Part shown: positions 35,654 to 45,623 of the stretch, in pieces
How positions within the stretch are numbered: the stretch's first letter is position 1
Layout: each line of letters starts with the position of its first letter
Made by a program: the position numbers and the translations under genes
Assembly (NCBI GenBank): GCA_027491115.1
Contig: JAIXWV010000020.1
Location: 165,975-229,974, forward strand
Direction: 5' to 3'
DNA: 64,000 nucleotides
Source of the DNA: Pseudomonadota bacterium
GTDB taxonomy: Bacteria > Bdellovibrionota > UBA1018 > CAIMNF01
Notes under the pieces: model-generated
Told to the model about the DNA's origin: nothing
The model's database searches: none
The model's input: only the letters and a program-made list of their open reading frames with translations

Positions 35654-36550
35654 TCAGGCCCCGCAGTTCTTTTCGACAGACAACAGAATCGCTCTCAGGA
35701 TTCTGGTGGACGAGGTTTTACACGCATCAAGAATGGCGAAATGATCCAACTCTTCGGGCTCTCCATCGGCACCCCCAGAAAGACCTGCAGCGATGTTGCT
35801 GATGAGCGAGATCCCACAAACCCGGGCTCCACTGTGCTTGAGGGCGACCGTTTCCCAAACCGTGGACATCCCCACTGCATGAGCTCCGATTCCCTGGAAG
35901 AAGCGGATCTCAGCCGGGGTTTCAAATGCGGGACCTGCGACACCGACATAGACCCCTTCATGAACCTTGAGCTCTTCCGACTGAAGTGCAATCGACACCT
36001 CTCGTGTCCACTCACGGTCGAACAGACGCGTCAGATCCTGGAACCTCGGACCCCAGGGTGTTCCGTCCGGGCGCGACGGATTGGATCCACTCAAAGGATT
36101 CTTCCCTGAAAGATTGATCTGGTCGCGGATCAGCATCACATCGCCGGTCGTATGAGCAGGATCCATTCCGCCGGCTGCATTGGTCAAAAAGAAATGCTCG
36201 ACCCCGAGTTCACGGGGGAACATGACCGTCCGGACCACTTCCCGAGGCTCGAGGCCCTCGTAACCGTGAAGTCGCCCGACCTGGATGATCCCGCAAAGTT
36301 TCCGGGTGCGGTGACGGATGAAAACGTATTTCCCGGAATGTCCCGGGGCTGTGGAAGGGTGGATTCCGGGAATCTCTCCAAACGGAACTTCTGCGGCGAT
36401 GACGAATCCGGACGGGATGCCCTGATCGAGAGCGTCCTTGAAGCCGGAACCGAGCACCACCTGAAACGAAGGGGAAGGAAGACCCTGACGGGTCAACAAG
36501 CTCTGGATCGCACGGGCTCCATCAGACAAAACTGGGGTCATGCCTCCCAC
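35654..36550 (-). CDS. Purine nucleoside phosphorylase (trimeric class)
   Basis: 298 aa. Shows VVLGSGFKDALDQ, APGHSGKYVFIRHR, FFLTNAAGGMDP and GVYVGVAGPAFETPAEIRFFQGIGAHAVGMSTVWETVALKHSG, matching inosine/guanosine phosphorylases. It splits purine nucleosides with phosphate to give base and (deoxy)ribose-1-phosphate. Coupled to the amidohydrolase gene 1 bp downstream. Start is unclear: GTG 36550 (track) or ATG 36541; GGGAGG sits right before the ATG with only 1 nt spacing, so the GTG may be used. Confidence 0.93.
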   Translation of the reverse strand: MGGMTPVLSDGARAIQSLLTRQGLPSPSFQVVLGSGFKDALDQGIPSGFVIAAEVPFGEIPGIHPSTAPGHSGKYVFIRHRTRKLCGIIQVGRLHGYEGLEPREVVRTVMFPRELGVEHFFLTNAAGGMDPAHTTGDVMLIRDQINLSGKNPLSGSNPSRPDGTPWGPRFQDLTRLFDREWTREVSIALQSEELKVHEGVYVGVAGPAFETPAEIRFFQGIGAHAVGMSTVWETVALKHSGARVCGISLISNIAAGLSGGADGEPEELDHFAILDACKTSSTRILRAILLSVEKNCGA

Positions 36551-36579
36551 TCTAGTCTAAATCCCCTTGAAACCAAACG

Positions 36580-36610
36580 AAAAAGGCCCCCGGACCTCAG
36601 CCCGGGAGCC
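36580..36610 (-). terminator. Rho-independent terminator after ftsZ
   Basis: On the minus strand GGCTCCCGG-GCTGAGGT-CCGGGGGCC (one mismatch) is followed by TTTTTC. It lies 24 bp past the ftsZ stop and closes the ftsQ-ftsA-ftsZ run. Confidence 0.85.
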
Positions 36611-36633
36611 CTTTTCAAATCCGAAAAGAACGA

Positions 36634-37977
36634 TCAACCGTTGTTCGGGTTCGACTCGTTCGAGCGGCGCATGAAGGCTGGAACATCGTAGTCCTGGCCT
36701 TCGGAGCTCACCATCCCGAGACGCTTGGCGATCTCACGAGCACGTGCAAGTTCGGAATTCTCATTCCCTGCGGCGGCCAGATTCTGAACCGACTGAGGAT
36801 TGAAGTTCTCCGATACCGCCCCGATACCCTGGCTGTTATTGGCCTGGACATTGTTATTCTGGGTGTTATTGGCGGGAACATTTGCAACATTGCTCGGATT
36901 GTTGATTGGAGCATTGTTCTGACCAGGATTCTGGGCATTGCCTAGGTTCATGGTGTTCGCATTGACATTGTTCCGAACGGCAGGATTGGCGTTCTTCATC
37001 TCGGTGATCTGAGCCGAGGCGTCGCAACCGAGTCCGGTCGCGATCACGGTCACCTTCACCTTGTCATTCAAGGACTCGTCGATCACGGTCCCGAAAATGA
37101 TCTGGGCGTCTTCATCTGCAGCTTCCTGGATGATCGACGTGGCCTCGTTCACTTCATGAAGGGTCAGGTTCGAGCCCCCAGTGATGTTGATGATGATTCC
37201 GGTCGCTCCGTTGATCGAGATGTCCTCGAGCAAGGGAGAGGAAATGGCGGAAGTCGCAGCTTCCACGGCACGGTGGTCGCCCTGACCGAAACCGATCCCC
37301 ATGAGGGCCAGTCCCTTATTTTCCATGATGGTCCGGACGTCGGCGAAGTCGCTGTTGATGTAACCGGTGTGGTTGATCAGGTCGGAGATGCCCTGAACGG
37401 CGTTCAGGAGGACTTCGTCGGCCTTACCGAAAGCTTGCATCATCGAAAGCGAAGCGCCCGAGATGTTGAGCAGGCGGTTGTTCGGGATGATGATCAGGGA
37501 GTCCACGCTCTCACGCAGCTGATTGATCCCTTCGAGGGCCTGCTTCATACGCTTTTTGCCTTCGAACAGGAAGGGCTTGGTCACCACACCAACGGTGAGG
37601 GCGCCCACTTCCTTGGCGATCTTGGCGAACACGGGAGCAGCCCCGGTTCCGGTACCACCACCCATTCCGGCGGTGATGAACACCATGTCGGCCCCGGACA
37701 GCATTTCAGAAATTTGAGCATAATCTTCGAGAGCGGCTTTGCGGCCAGTGTCCGGATTGGCACCGGCTCCGAGACCGCGGGTCAGCTCCTGACCGATGGC
37801 AATCTTGGTCGGGGCCAGAACGCTTTCGAGCACCTGCTTGTCGGTGTTCGCTGCGATGAACTCCACGCCGGTCAGACCGGCACGGATCATGGTATTGACC
37901 GCATTGCAGCCACCACCGCCGACTCCGACGACCTTGATTTTAGCACCCAGAACCTTGTTTTCTTGAATTTCGAACAT
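36634..37977 (-). CDS. ftsZ: Cell division GTPase FtsZ
   Basis: 447 aa tubulin-like GTPase: [17 protein letters not shown], tubulin signature [18 protein letters not shown] and T7 loop [11 protein letters not shown]. After the core, a ~75-residue Asn/Gln-rich linker ([25 protein letters not shown]) precedes the conserved C-terminal peptide [11 protein letters not shown], the binding site for FtsA. ATG 37977 has AAGGAGG 10 nt upstream; the track GTG is too close to it. Last gene of ftsQ-ftsA-ftsZ. Confidence 0.98.
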   Translation of the reverse strand: MFEIQENKVLGAKIKVVGVGGGGCNAVNTMIRAGLTGVEFIAANTDKQVLESVLAPTKIAIGQELTRGLGAGANPDTGRKAALEDYAQISEMLSGADMVFITAGMGGGTGTGAAPVFAKIAKEVGALTVGVVTKPFLFEGKKRMKQALEGINQLRESVDSLIIIPNNRLLNISGASLSMMQAFGKADEVLLNAVQGISDLINHTGYINSDFADVRTIMENKGLALMGIGFGQGDHRAVEAATSAISSPLLEDISINGATGIIINITGGSNLTLHEVNEATSIIQEAADEDAQIIFGTVIDESLNDKVKVTVIATGLGCDASAQITEMKNANPAVRNNVNANTMNLGNAQNPGQNNAPINNPSNVANVPANNTQNNNVQANNSQGIGAVSENFNPQSVQNLAAAGNENSELARAREIAKRLGMVSSEGQDYDVPAFMRRSNESNPNNG

Positions 37978-38017
37978 ATGTACCACGCCTCCTTGTGTCA
38001 GTTGTTTTCGAAAAGCT

Positions 38018-39286
38018 TCAGAACAAATCCTTCATCCAGTTTTTCATCTGTCCACCGATCTTACTGAATACTCCGTCGTCCCCGAGGAGTCCTTCAGCCA
38101 GAAGCGACGGCCCCCCAGTGTGAACCCGATTCAGTTTGTCGGCCCCGAACTTGAGCAACCCGACCGCAGTGGAATATTTTGGAGAATTGACCACATCCTT
38201 GAGTCCGCCGAGACGGATCGGAGCGCCACGCTTGAGCGGAACCTCGAACAGGAAATCGCCGTACTCGACCATTCCTTGCAGAAGAGTCGTACCGCCGGTC
38301 ATCACGATGCCTGCAGCCAGGAGATCTGCGTATCCCGAGCGGCTGATCTCCTGCTGGATCAACGAGAACATCTCTTCGATACGAGGCTCAACGATTTCGG
38401 CCAGAATTTTTCGGGATACCACGCGTGGCTTGCCCTCACCTACAGAAGGAACCTCGATCGTCTCGTCTTCTTTTACCAGTGAAGACATGGCACAACCGTG
38501 GGCGATCTTGATTTTCTCGGCCGCATCGAGCGATGCGCGGACGCCCACAGAGATGTCGTTCGTGATGTGCATTCCCCCAACAGGGAGGACAGCCGTGTAA
38601 AGGAGCGCTCCCTCACGGAAGATGGCGATATCAGTGGTCCCACCACCGATATCCACCAGTGCGACACCCAATTCTTTCTCGTCATGGGTCAACACGGCAG
38701 AGCTCGAAGCGATCGGCTGCAAACACAGCTCGGTGACGCTGATCCCGGCGCGATTCACGCACTTGACCAGGTTCTGAGCGGCACTGATGGCCCCGGTCAC
38801 AATGTGCACCTTGGCCTCGAGACGGACTCCGTTCATCCCGATCGGATCACGGATGCCGTCCTGATCGTCGATGATGAATTCCTGGGGGATCACATGGAGG
38901 ACTTCGCGGTCTTGCGGAATCATGATGGCCTTGGCGGCCTCGATCACGCGCTGGACGTCCTGTTCGGTGATTTCCTTGTCCTTGACCGCGACCACTCCCG
39001 AGGAGTTGAAAGACTTGATGTGGGTGCCTGCGATTCCGACATAAGCTGAATTGATCTTGATTCCGGCCATGTTCTCGGCTTCTTTGACCGCTTTGCGAAT
39101 CGCCTCGACCGTGGAGTCGATATTGATGACCACCCCTTTACGAAGCCCGGTCGAAGGCGCTTGGCCGAAACCGATAATATCTATAGAGGAGGCTTGGGTC
39201 GGAGTCGCCGGATGAACTTCCCCGACGATGCAACACACCTTGGTCGTCCCGATATCGAGACCGATGACTAAATCTTTTTTAGACAC
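38018..39286 (-). CDS. ftsA: Cell division actin-like protein FtsA
   Basis: 422 aa from GTG 39286, which has GGAGGAGGG 4 nt upstream; the longer track start is not supported. Shows [35 protein letters not shown] and [14 protein letters not shown], with the extra 1C domain around [17 protein letters not shown]. The C-terminal MKNWMKDLF is an amphipathic membrane-targeting helix. It tethers FtsZ to the membrane. Confidence 0.98.
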   Translation of the reverse strand: MSKKDLVIGLDIGTTKVCCIVGEVHPATPTQASSIDIIGFGQAPSTGLRKGVVINIDSTVEAIRKAVKEAENMAGIKINSAYVGIAGTHIKSFNSSGVVAVKDKEITEQDVQRVIEAAKAIMIPQDREVLHVIPQEFIIDDQDGIRDPIGMNGVRLEAKVHIVTGAISAAQNLVKCVNRAGISVTELCLQPIASSSAVLTHDEKELGVALVDIGGGTTDIAIFREGALLYTAVLPVGGMHITNDISVGVRASLDAAEKIKIAHGCAMSSLVKEDETIEVPSVGEGKPRVVSRKILAEIVEPRIEEMFSLIQQEISRSGYADLLAAGIVMTGGTTLLQGMVEYGDFLFEVPLKRGAPIRLGGLKDVVNSPKYSTAVGLLKFGADKLNRVHTGGPSLLAEGLLGDDGVFSKIGGQMKNWMKDLF

Positions 39287-39364
39287 TTGACCCTCCTCCT
39301 CCCATGAGCACGGGTACCGTTCGAGCTGCGACAAAATTCCAACTGACGCAACTTAGCTGAAAGT

Positions 39365-40174
39365 CTATGGACCCCTTGAAAATTTGACAACGATTTTCTT
39401 TCCGTCCCCTAGCCATATTTTTGACGCCGGCTGGGACCGGCTGGAGAGGTAGTCGAAGACCTGCTTCAGGTGAGCGGAGGAGACCCCATTGGCCTCTTCC
39501 AGGTTGAGCCCGAGCTCAATCACGGTTCTCATCAACTTCTGGTTCTTCATCGGGTAGATCACCATAGCCTTCAGACCGGACTTTTCATCGTAGCTCAGTG
39601 AAGACAATCGTAAACCAGGGAGACGCTCTGATGAAAACCAGGTCCCCATAAATTGATTCAAAGCCTTCAATGTCGGAAGATCCGCAGCCGGAAATCCGGT
39701 CAAGATGGGAAGGTCCGCCGGATAGACCATGGCCCGGTCTTCGAAGGTCGACCCGTCCTCTTCCAGATACAGGATGCGTCCCGTGCTTTCACTCAGGAGG
39801 GCAACCGGGGTCCGTTCGATGATTTTCAGGGATAGAGTTCCGGGAAACTGCTTACCGATCACCACCCCTTTGACCCAGGGGTTTCGGACCAACCGAGTTT
39901 CCATGGGTTCCAGATCGAGATGGAACAGAGAAACCCGCCCAAGAGGCGCCTTGGCCATCTCGAGCACGGCCTCCCGAGTGAGGGGGTATCCAGGAGAAAG
40001 GGACTCTACCTTGACTGCCTTCAACAGGAAAATAGAGGAGCGGGAAGCCTGCAGGACCCCAAAGCCCATGGCCAGCAGCACCACGGCGGCGACTCCTGCA
40101 TGAAGCAGGTTCCGGTAGGACTTTCCGTCAGAAACATAACGGAAGTTCTTCTTCTGAAATGCCGCCACGGACAT
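39365..40174 (-). CDS. ftsQ: Cell division protein FtsQ
   Basis: 269 aa from ATG 40174 (track start is a TTG). A cytoplasmic stretch and one transmembrane segment (LLHAGVAAVVLLAMGFGVLQ) are followed by a POTRA domain (FLLKAVKVESLSPGYPLTREAVLEMA) and FtsQ beta domain (NPWVKGVVIGKQFPGTLSLKIIERTPVALL). It recruits the divisome partners FtsB/FtsL. No murein-precursor genes (murC, ddl) precede it here, so this is only the distal end of a dcw-type cluster or a separate ftsQAZ set. Confidence 0.92.
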   Translation of the reverse strand: MSVAAFQKKNFRYVSDGKSYRNLLHAGVAAVVLLAMGFGVLQASRSSIFLLKAVKVESLSPGYPLTREAVLEMAKAPLGRVSLFHLDLEPMETRLVRNPWVKGVVIGKQFPGTLSLKIIERTPVALLSESTGRILYLEEDGSTFEDRAMVYPADLPILTGFPAADLPTLKALNQFMGTWFSSERLPGLRLSSLSYDEKSGLKAMVIYPMKNQKLMRTVIELGLNLEEANGVSSAHLKQVFDYLSSRSQPASKIWLGDGKKIVVKFSRGP

Positions 40175-40269
40175 GCTCGATCCCCCCAACCCCGAATTTA
40201 GGCCGGCCTGAGGACCGAGTCAACACATCAACACTGACAATCCTGAAACATTTGAAGGATAATCTCTCC

Positions 40270-41664
40270 ATGCGCACTCATCTGTTCCTATTGATCTGCG
40301 GAGCCCTTCCGCTCCTTTCCTCCTGCTCCCACACCGGATCCAACTCCAAAAAGGAGACTCGGGACGGTGCTTTCGAAACCCTTCCCTTTGTCGGAAGCTT
40401 CGAAGTGAAACGGGCCGTCCTCCCGAATGGATTGAGACTCATCATCCAAAAGGACAGTTCTTCTCCGACCTTCGCTTATCAGACCTGGTTCAATGTCGGT
40501 TCCAGAAACGAGGTTCCGGGAAAAACTGGGTTGGCCCACCTTTTCGAACACATGATGTTCAAGGGGACTTCCAAATACCCTGACGGTCGCTTCGACGCCC
40601 TTTTGGAACAGGCCGGCGCCGAGGGCGAGAATGCCTTCACCTCGAACGACCACACGGTCTACATCCAGGAAATGCCAAAGGATGGGTTTGATCTGATCTC
40701 CGAACTTGAATCCGACCGGATGGTGAACCTGATCGTGAACGACGCATCCTTCAAGACTGAGCGCGAAGTGGTTCAAAATGAGCGTCGCTTTCGAAAAGAA
40801 AACTCTCCCGAAGGCACGATGTACCAAACGCTATTCGAGACCGCCTTCACCACCCACCCTTACCGTTGGCCCGTCATTGGCTACGAACAGGACCTCACCT
40901 CCATGAGTGCCCAAGACGGACGCGACTTCTACACCCGCTTTTATAGCCCAGACCGCGCGGTGATCGTCGTGGTCGGCGACGTCGATGAGCACCGTGTGCT
41001 GAAGCGGGTGGAACGCCTCTATGGCCACCTTCCGGCACGCAAGACCGAAAATCCCGCCTATGAACAGGAGCCCGAGCAGACCGCCCAACGCCGGAAACGT
41101 CTGGAGTTGAATGTGGAGGTGGAAAAAGTCTGGCTCGCATTCAAGATCCAGGGACTGAACTCGGCCGACACCCCTGTGTTCGAGGCCATCCAAGGGCTTC
41201 TGACCGAAGGCCGGAACGGTCGCCTGAACCGGGCTCTGGTCGATGCCGGAATTGCCACGTCAGTCGGCTCGGGATCGATCGCGCTTCGTGATCCGAGCCT
41301 CTTTTTGATCGAGGCCGATCTACAAAAAGGGAAAACCGCCCTGCTCGCGGAATCAGTGATCCTGCGTGAGCTCGAGCGACTCAAGAACACTCCCGTCAAA
41401 ACGGAAGAATTGAAGCGCGCGACCAACGTCATGCGCTTCCGCTTCATGAGCCGACTACTTACCTCACACGGCAGAGCCCACGTCCTCGGACAATTCGAAA
41501 CGGAGAACGGTAGCGTCGAGGCCGGACTCGCTCAACAAGAACAGGTTTATTCGGTGACTCCCGAACAACTCCAGGAAACCGCCAAGCGTGTGTTCCAGAC
41601 CGCAAAACTCACTGTGATCACCGGCGTACCGAAGTCCGCCGCAGCAGGAAAGGATCAGCCATGA
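40270..41664 (+). CDS. M16 zinc peptidase lipoprotein (catalytic member of a pair)
   Basis: 464 aa from ATG 40270. A lipobox LLSSCSH follows the signal sequence MRTHLFLLICGALP, so it is probably an outer-membrane lipoprotein. The inverted zinc motif HLFEHMMF (HxxEH) and downstream EREVVQNERR are intact, with LNRALVDAGIATSVGSG later. It overlaps the next M16 gene by 4 bp. Typically such pairs act as a heterodimer, with this subunit supplying the active site. Confidence 0.93.
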   Translation: MRTHLFLLICGALPLLSSCSHTGSNSKKETRDGAFETLPFVGSFEVKRAVLPNGLRLIIQKDSSSPTFAYQTWFNVGSRNEVPGKTGLAHLFEHMMFKGTSKYPDGRFDALLEQAGAEGENAFTSNDHTVYIQEMPKDGFDLISELESDRMVNLIVNDASFKTEREVVQNERRFRKENSPEGTMYQTLFETAFTTHPYRWPVIGYEQDLTSMSAQDGRDFYTRFYSPDRAVIVVVGDVDEHRVLKRVERLYGHLPARKTENPAYEQEPEQTAQRRKRLELNVEVEKVWLAFKIQGLNSADTPVFEAIQGLLTEGRNGRLNRALVDAGIATSVGSGSIALRDPSLFLIEADLQKGKTALLAESVILRELERLKNTPVKTEELKRATNVMRFRFMSRLLTSHGRAHVLGQFETENGSVEAGLAQQEQVYSVTPEQLQETAKRVFQTAKLTVITGVPKSAAAGKDQP

Positions 41665-43001
41665 AACCCTTCATCACCCTTCTCGCCCTTCTTTCTTTCG
41701 CCACTCCAGCGGATGCCGCCCAGTTTTTCTTTGAAAAAGACTCTTCTTTGCCATTGGTTTACGTCACAGTGGCCTTCAAAGGGGGCGCCACCCAGGATCC
41801 GGATGGCAAAACCGGAGTCTCGAGCCTCATGGGGAATATGATGCTCCGGGGAACCAAGAACAAAACCAAACAGCAGATTGATCTTGCACTCGACGCCATG
41901 GGGGGCTCACTCGAGTTCGAAACCCGTGCCGAATTCATTGCCTTTCGGGGCATGGTGCTTGCGGACCAATTGCCGAACTTCCTGTCCCTGCTGGCCGAGA
42001 TCCTGACCTCACCCTCGTTTCGGACACAGGAGCTCGAACGACTCAAAAAAGAGGAGATCTCATCGATCCTGAATGAACTCTCGAATGACCGGAACCTCGC
42101 GCGACTCCGCTTCGACGAAACGTTCTTCAAGGGTCACCCCTTCTCCAAGCCCTCGAACGGAAAACTCAAGGACCTGAAGGATCTCTCGATCACCGACATC
42201 CAATCTCAGTTCCAGAAACTCATCCATGACGATTCGATGATTCTCCTCGCCACCGGGAGCGCTGAAGAAAACACCTTCCAATCCCTCCTCAACTCCATCC
42301 GACAAAAACGTCCGGGCGCAGCCAAGACACAGAACGTTCCGGAATTTGCTGGAGAGCCTGGCAAACTGCGGGTCATGATTTTTGACAAACCGGACCGCAC
42401 GCAAACCCAAGTAGTGATTGGACAAAAAGGGGTCTCCATCCGACACCCCGATCTCGACGCACTCCAATTAGCCAATCACGCCTTCGGTGCGGGCGGATTC
42501 CAGGCCCGTCTCATGGTCGAACTCCGAGTCAAACGCGGTTGGACCTACGGAGCAGGGAGCGCGTTCAGGCTCGGCACCACTCCACATTCTTGGAAGGTGT
42601 CTTTCTTTCCGAAGAACGCCGACACCCCGGCCGCCATCCGCGAAGCCCTCCGGATGATCGAGGACCTTGGCAAGAATGGCCTCACCGAACAGGAGTTCGA
42701 GAACTCAAAAAAGAGCCTCCTGAACGGGGCAGGCTTCAGCTTCAATACCCCCGCCAAGAGAATGGAGAACCGCCTGACTGAGATCCTTTTCGGGCTTCCG
42801 GAAGGATACTTCCGGGACTTCGCGAATCGCCTCTCGGGAATCACTCGTGATCAAGTGAACTCGGCTCTGGCCACCTTCATCCGCCCCGACCGCCTCATGG
42901 TGGGACTGGTGGGCACCGCGAAGATTTCAAAGCCCGCGATCGCTAAGACCCTCGGACTTCCTGAAGCGCGGATCGAGGTCCAGAACTATCAAAAAGAATG
43001 A
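41661..43001 (+). CDS. M16 peptidase-like protein without the zinc motif
   Basis: 446 aa with signal peptide (MKPFITLLALLSFATPADA). The M16 fold is visible (VSSLMGNMMLRGTKNKTKQQID, FQARLMVELRVKRGWTYGAGSAF), but the position of HxxEH reads SSLMGNM, so it cannot bind catalytic zinc. The Arg/Tyr substrate-binding motif RVKRGWTYG is kept. It is the non-catalytic half of the pair and is translated right behind the catalytic gene. Its 3' end overlaps the TerC gene by 13 bp. Confidence 0.9.
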   Translation: MKPFITLLALLSFATPADAAQFFFEKDSSLPLVYVTVAFKGGATQDPDGKTGVSSLMGNMMLRGTKNKTKQQIDLALDAMGGSLEFETRAEFIAFRGMVLADQLPNFLSLLAEILTSPSFRTQELERLKKEEISSILNELSNDRNLARLRFDETFFKGHPFSKPSNGKLKDLKDLSITDIQSQFQKLIHDDSMILLATGSAEENTFQSLLNSIRQKRPGAAKTQNVPEFAGEPGKLRVMIFDKPDRTQTQVVIGQKGVSIRHPDLDALQLANHAFGAGGFQARLMVELRVKRGWTYGAGSAFRLGTTPHSWKVSFFPKNADTPAAIREALRMIEDLGKNGLTEQEFENSKKSLLNGAGFSFNTPAKRMENRLTEILFGLPEGYFRDFANRLSGITRDQVNSALATFIRPDRLMVGLVGTAKISKPAIAKTLGLPEARIEVQNYQKE

Positions 43002-43576
43002 GCGACCTGATAGAGCACCTTGAGACCGACACCGCCCACCAACAAGTAAGCGAAGGTTTCGATTCTCGGGAAACGATTCAGGAGAGCGATCATTTTTTCG
43101 GCGGCAAAACGGATCAGGATCACGCCGAGGATTCCACCTGCGACAATGCTCCAGTAGTCCGTCGTCACCGCCACCGCCGCCAGGATGGAGTCGACAGCAA
43201 AAATGAGATCTGTGACCTCAATCCAGAAGACCACCACCCAAAAATTGGCCGAGGTCTTGCGGGATTTTGATTCTTCTTCGCCTTTTCGAAAGAAATACTT
43301 GATGGCGAGCCAGAGCAGATAAGCCCCCCCGATGGCACGCAACCAAGGGTACTTCACCACCTCGGTGGCCAGCGCCACAGCCATCAAACGCAACACCACG
43401 GCTCCGATCAATCCGTAGCGAAGGGCTCGCTTCTGCAGCTCGGGCTTCAGCTCGCGGGCCATCAAGGCCAGGATGACGGCATTGTCGATCGAGAGGAGGG
43501 CCTCCAGCAGGGCCAGGGAAAGGACGGTGAGGCCGGTTTGGGTCAGGGTGGGTTCCACAGTGAAATAGTGAATCAA
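42989..43576 (-). CDS. TerC-family membrane protein
   Basis: 195 aa polytopic protein. It shows the TerC hallmarks ALLEALLSIDNAVILALMARELK and FWIEVTDLIFAVDSILAAVAVTTDYW, with the paired acidic residues that likely coordinate a metal ion, and LLVGGVGLKVLYQV at the end. Family members are implicated in manganese or tellurite handling and membrane-protein metalation. The start is TTG 43576 in the track; GTG 43558 is an alternative. Confidence 0.88.
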   Translation of the reverse strand: MIHYFTVEPTLTQTGLTVLSLALLEALLSIDNAVILALMARELKPELQKRALRYGLIGAVVLRLMAVALATEVVKYPWLRAIGGAYLLWLAIKYFFRKGEEESKSRKTSANFWVVVFWIEVTDLIFAVDSILAAVAVTTDYWSIVAGGILGVILIRFAAEKMIALLNRFPRIETFAYLLVGGVGLKVLYQVAHSF

Positions 43577-43605
43577 GTTGGAAGTATTTGAAATGACTTT
43601 GAAAG

Positions 43606-43681
43606 TGGTGAGTCCAGAAGGATTCGAACCTTCGACCCTTTCATTAAAAGTGAAATGCTCTACCAGCTGAGCTATGGACTC
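43606..43681 (-). tRNA. tRNA-Lys (anticodon TTT), CCA encoded
   Basis: A 76-nt cloverleaf on the minus strand: acceptor GAGTCCA/TGGACTC, D-arm GCTC-AGCTGGTA-GAGC, anticodon stem-loop TTTCA-CTTTTAA-TGAAA (anticodon TTT), T-arm GAAGG-TTCGAAT-CCTTC and 3' ACCA. Confidence 0.96.
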
Positions 43682-43705
43682 ATCTACATTGTGAAAGGAG
43701 CCTCA

Positions 43706-43734
43706 GGAATAGCAGAAGGTGGAAATCCGATCAA
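43706..43734 (-). promoter_or_regulatory. Candidate sigma-70 promoter of tRNA-Lys
   Basis: Minus strand TTGATC, 17 nt, TATTCC, ending 24 nt before the tRNA 5' end. Spacing is ideal but the -10 is a weak match (TAT then CC). Confidence 0.35.
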
Positions 43735-43751
43735 GGGATTTTTCATCAAAA

Positions 43752-45623
43752 ATGGGTTATCCTCAAAGGGTGGGTATTCGTGGTCTGCCGGCGAGTCTGA
43801 TCGGGTCCCTGGCGCTGCTCAGCGCCTGCAGTCTCGATTCATTTCGTTTCAAAGAACCCGCCATCGCCAGAATCTCTCCTGAGACCCCCGAATCCGCCCC
43901 CGGAGGGGATTCCACCCCAGGTTGTCTTTCCATGCTGAACGAGTACTGCGACTCCTTGTATCAGCCTGGCGTGGAAGGGAATCTCATCATCCAGAAGAAA
44001 AAAGGGGGCTCGCTCCGAGTCCTTCAAGGGAAAACCGTGAACGGGTTCAGACAGGTGTTTGTGGAGTTTGCAAGGAGCAAACTTCGGAACCGACGCCACC
44101 TACCGCCCGACTTGCAACTCATCCTGAATGCCCATCAGTACTTCGAGCGTCTCGAACAGCTACTGAACAGAACGCCGTTCGAGCACATGACCTTGATGGA
44201 TCGGGTAGAAGCACACGAGGAAGAGTCGGGAATCTCGCACACCTGGGATCTCGCCATCCGGGACACCCTCATCATCCGGATGAGCCGTCGATTCAAGGAA
44301 TACGCCCGAACTCCCGCGGACCTCCAGCCCCCGGAAGTGATTCACGCCGAGGGAGTGGAACGGAAGATCCTCTTGGCCCAGATCTCTTCCGCGATCTGGA
44401 AGGACCATCCGAACTGGAAGAAGGTCCAATCGACCTTCGAGGCGCTGAGGAAAAAAACCCTCCTGCTGATCGACACCTTACCGTTCGACGGAAAACTCCG
44501 AAAGGAATGGAAAGAAAGGATCGCCTCGGTCAGACTCGTTCTTCCTGGAAGTCTCCCAGAAATCGTGGATCGCGACTGTTCGACCACCATGATGAACGCC
44601 TATTACTACACCCCCCTGAACGTCATCACAGTGTGTGCCGGAGATTTCAACAGCGAAGAGATTCTCCCCACTCTGGCTCATGAACTTTCACACGCCCTCG
44701 ACAACGACCGGAGCCTCTACCTCTTTTTCAAAAACAGCCGGATCAGCCACTCCCTGGAAGGATTCAATCAAAACCTGTGTTCTCCTCGGCCGGCTCACTT
44801 CTCTTGTGAACGTTGGCGTGAATTCAAGTCTGGAATCCCAGGATTGCTTTCAGAGCTCGGCTCCTACCGCCCCAACCTTCCGGAACTCCAACGCTGTCTC
44901 AAGAAAGACCGCGACACCGAAACTCCGAGCACGGAGGCGATCCGTCGAATCGCGACAACCACGATCCGCGAAACCATCCGGGAACTCGCGGCCGAAGACG
45001 CATTCATCCGAATCACCCAGGACAAACTTCCCCTGAACAACGGCAAGAGGGTGAGCAACCCCTCCTTCATGAACCCCTGCCTGTTTTTGCAAACCCACTG
45101 GAGCGACGAGACCCTCGACAGTGAGCTTTCACTCCTGACCGCATTCGCGGCCGAATACCGTTGCAGCACCGAACCCGACTCGGGGCTCCGTCTCGAGAAT
45201 TCCATCCGTGCCACCCAATCCCTCTTTGAAGGACTCCTTGAGGGAATGATCCGTTCAGAAGGCGAATTTTCAGACAGGAAAGCGATGATCACCGAGGGAT
45301 ACAGTTCTTCGCCGACAGAACGGTTCGCGGACTTTTTCGGAAGCCGATTGATCGCCTCGCAGCTTGAGGATTCCCCTTCTCTTTGGGACCGGCGCATGAC
45401 CTTTCTTGCAGGGAACTCCTGGCAATGCCCGGGCCCCTCCCTTTCCCAGGCTTTCCCGAAAGAGAGCTCGGTCCTCAGGCGCTACTTGCTGAACGCCCAT
45501 ACGGACGGTCAGGACCGACGTAAAGAATCCTTCTCCGCGCCGCTACGAGAAGTGCTCGGATGTGAAAAGGACTTCGAATGGCCGGAGTGCTCTCTCAGCG
45601 GGAGTTCTCGCGATACACCTTGA
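43752..45623 (+). CDS. Large lipoprotein with an M13-like (neprilysin-type) zinc motif
   Basis: 623 aa from ATG 43752; lipobox LLSAC at C26. Residues 281-315 contain MNAYYYTPLNVITVCAG followed by LAHELSHALDND, very like the NAYYxPxxNxIxxPAG and HExxH block of M13 endopeptidases. A later TERFADFF (E523, D526) resembles the M13 ExxxD third zinc ligand and its Asp. The HExxH-to-Glu spacing is about 210 residues instead of ~60, filled by a Cys-rich insertion, so it is a divergent gluzincin. Likely anchored in the outer membrane. Convergent overlap of 29 bp with the aminotransferase gene. Enzymatic activity is inferred. Confidence 0.65.
   Translation: MGYPQRVGIRGLPASLIGSLALLSACSLDSFRFKEPAIARISPETPESAPGGDSTPGCLSMLNEYCDSLYQPGVEGNLIIQKKKGGSLRVLQGKTVNGFRQVFVEFARSKLRNRRHLPPDLQLILNAHQYFERLEQLLNRTPFEHMTLMDRVEAHEEESGISHTWDLAIRDTLIIRMSRRFKEYARTPADLQPPEVIHAEGVERKILLAQISSAIWKDHPNWKKVQSTFEALRKKTLLLIDTLPFDGKLRKEWKERIASVRLVLPGSLPEIVDRDCSTTMMNAYYYTPLNVITVCAGDFNSEEILPTLAHELSHALDNDRSLYLFFKNSRISHSLEGFNQNLCSPRPAHFSCERWREFKSGIPGLLSELGSYRPNLPELQRCLKKDRDTETPSTEAIRRIATTTIRETIRELAAEDAFIRITQDKLPLNNGKRVSNPSFMNPCLFLQTHWSDETLDSELSLLTAFAAEYRCSTEPDSGLRLENSIRATQSLFEGLLEGMIRSEGEFSDRKAMITEGYSSSPTERFADFFGSRLIASQLEDSPSLWDRRMTFLAGNSWQCPGPSLSQAFPKESSVLRRYLLNAHTDGQDRRKESFSAPLREVLGCEKDFEWPECSLSGSSRDTP

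Noticed and set aside
36541-36633. CRISPR or small RNA between pnp and ftsZ
   Set aside because: The structure there is a single terminator hairpin with a T-run after ftsZ; no repeats are present.
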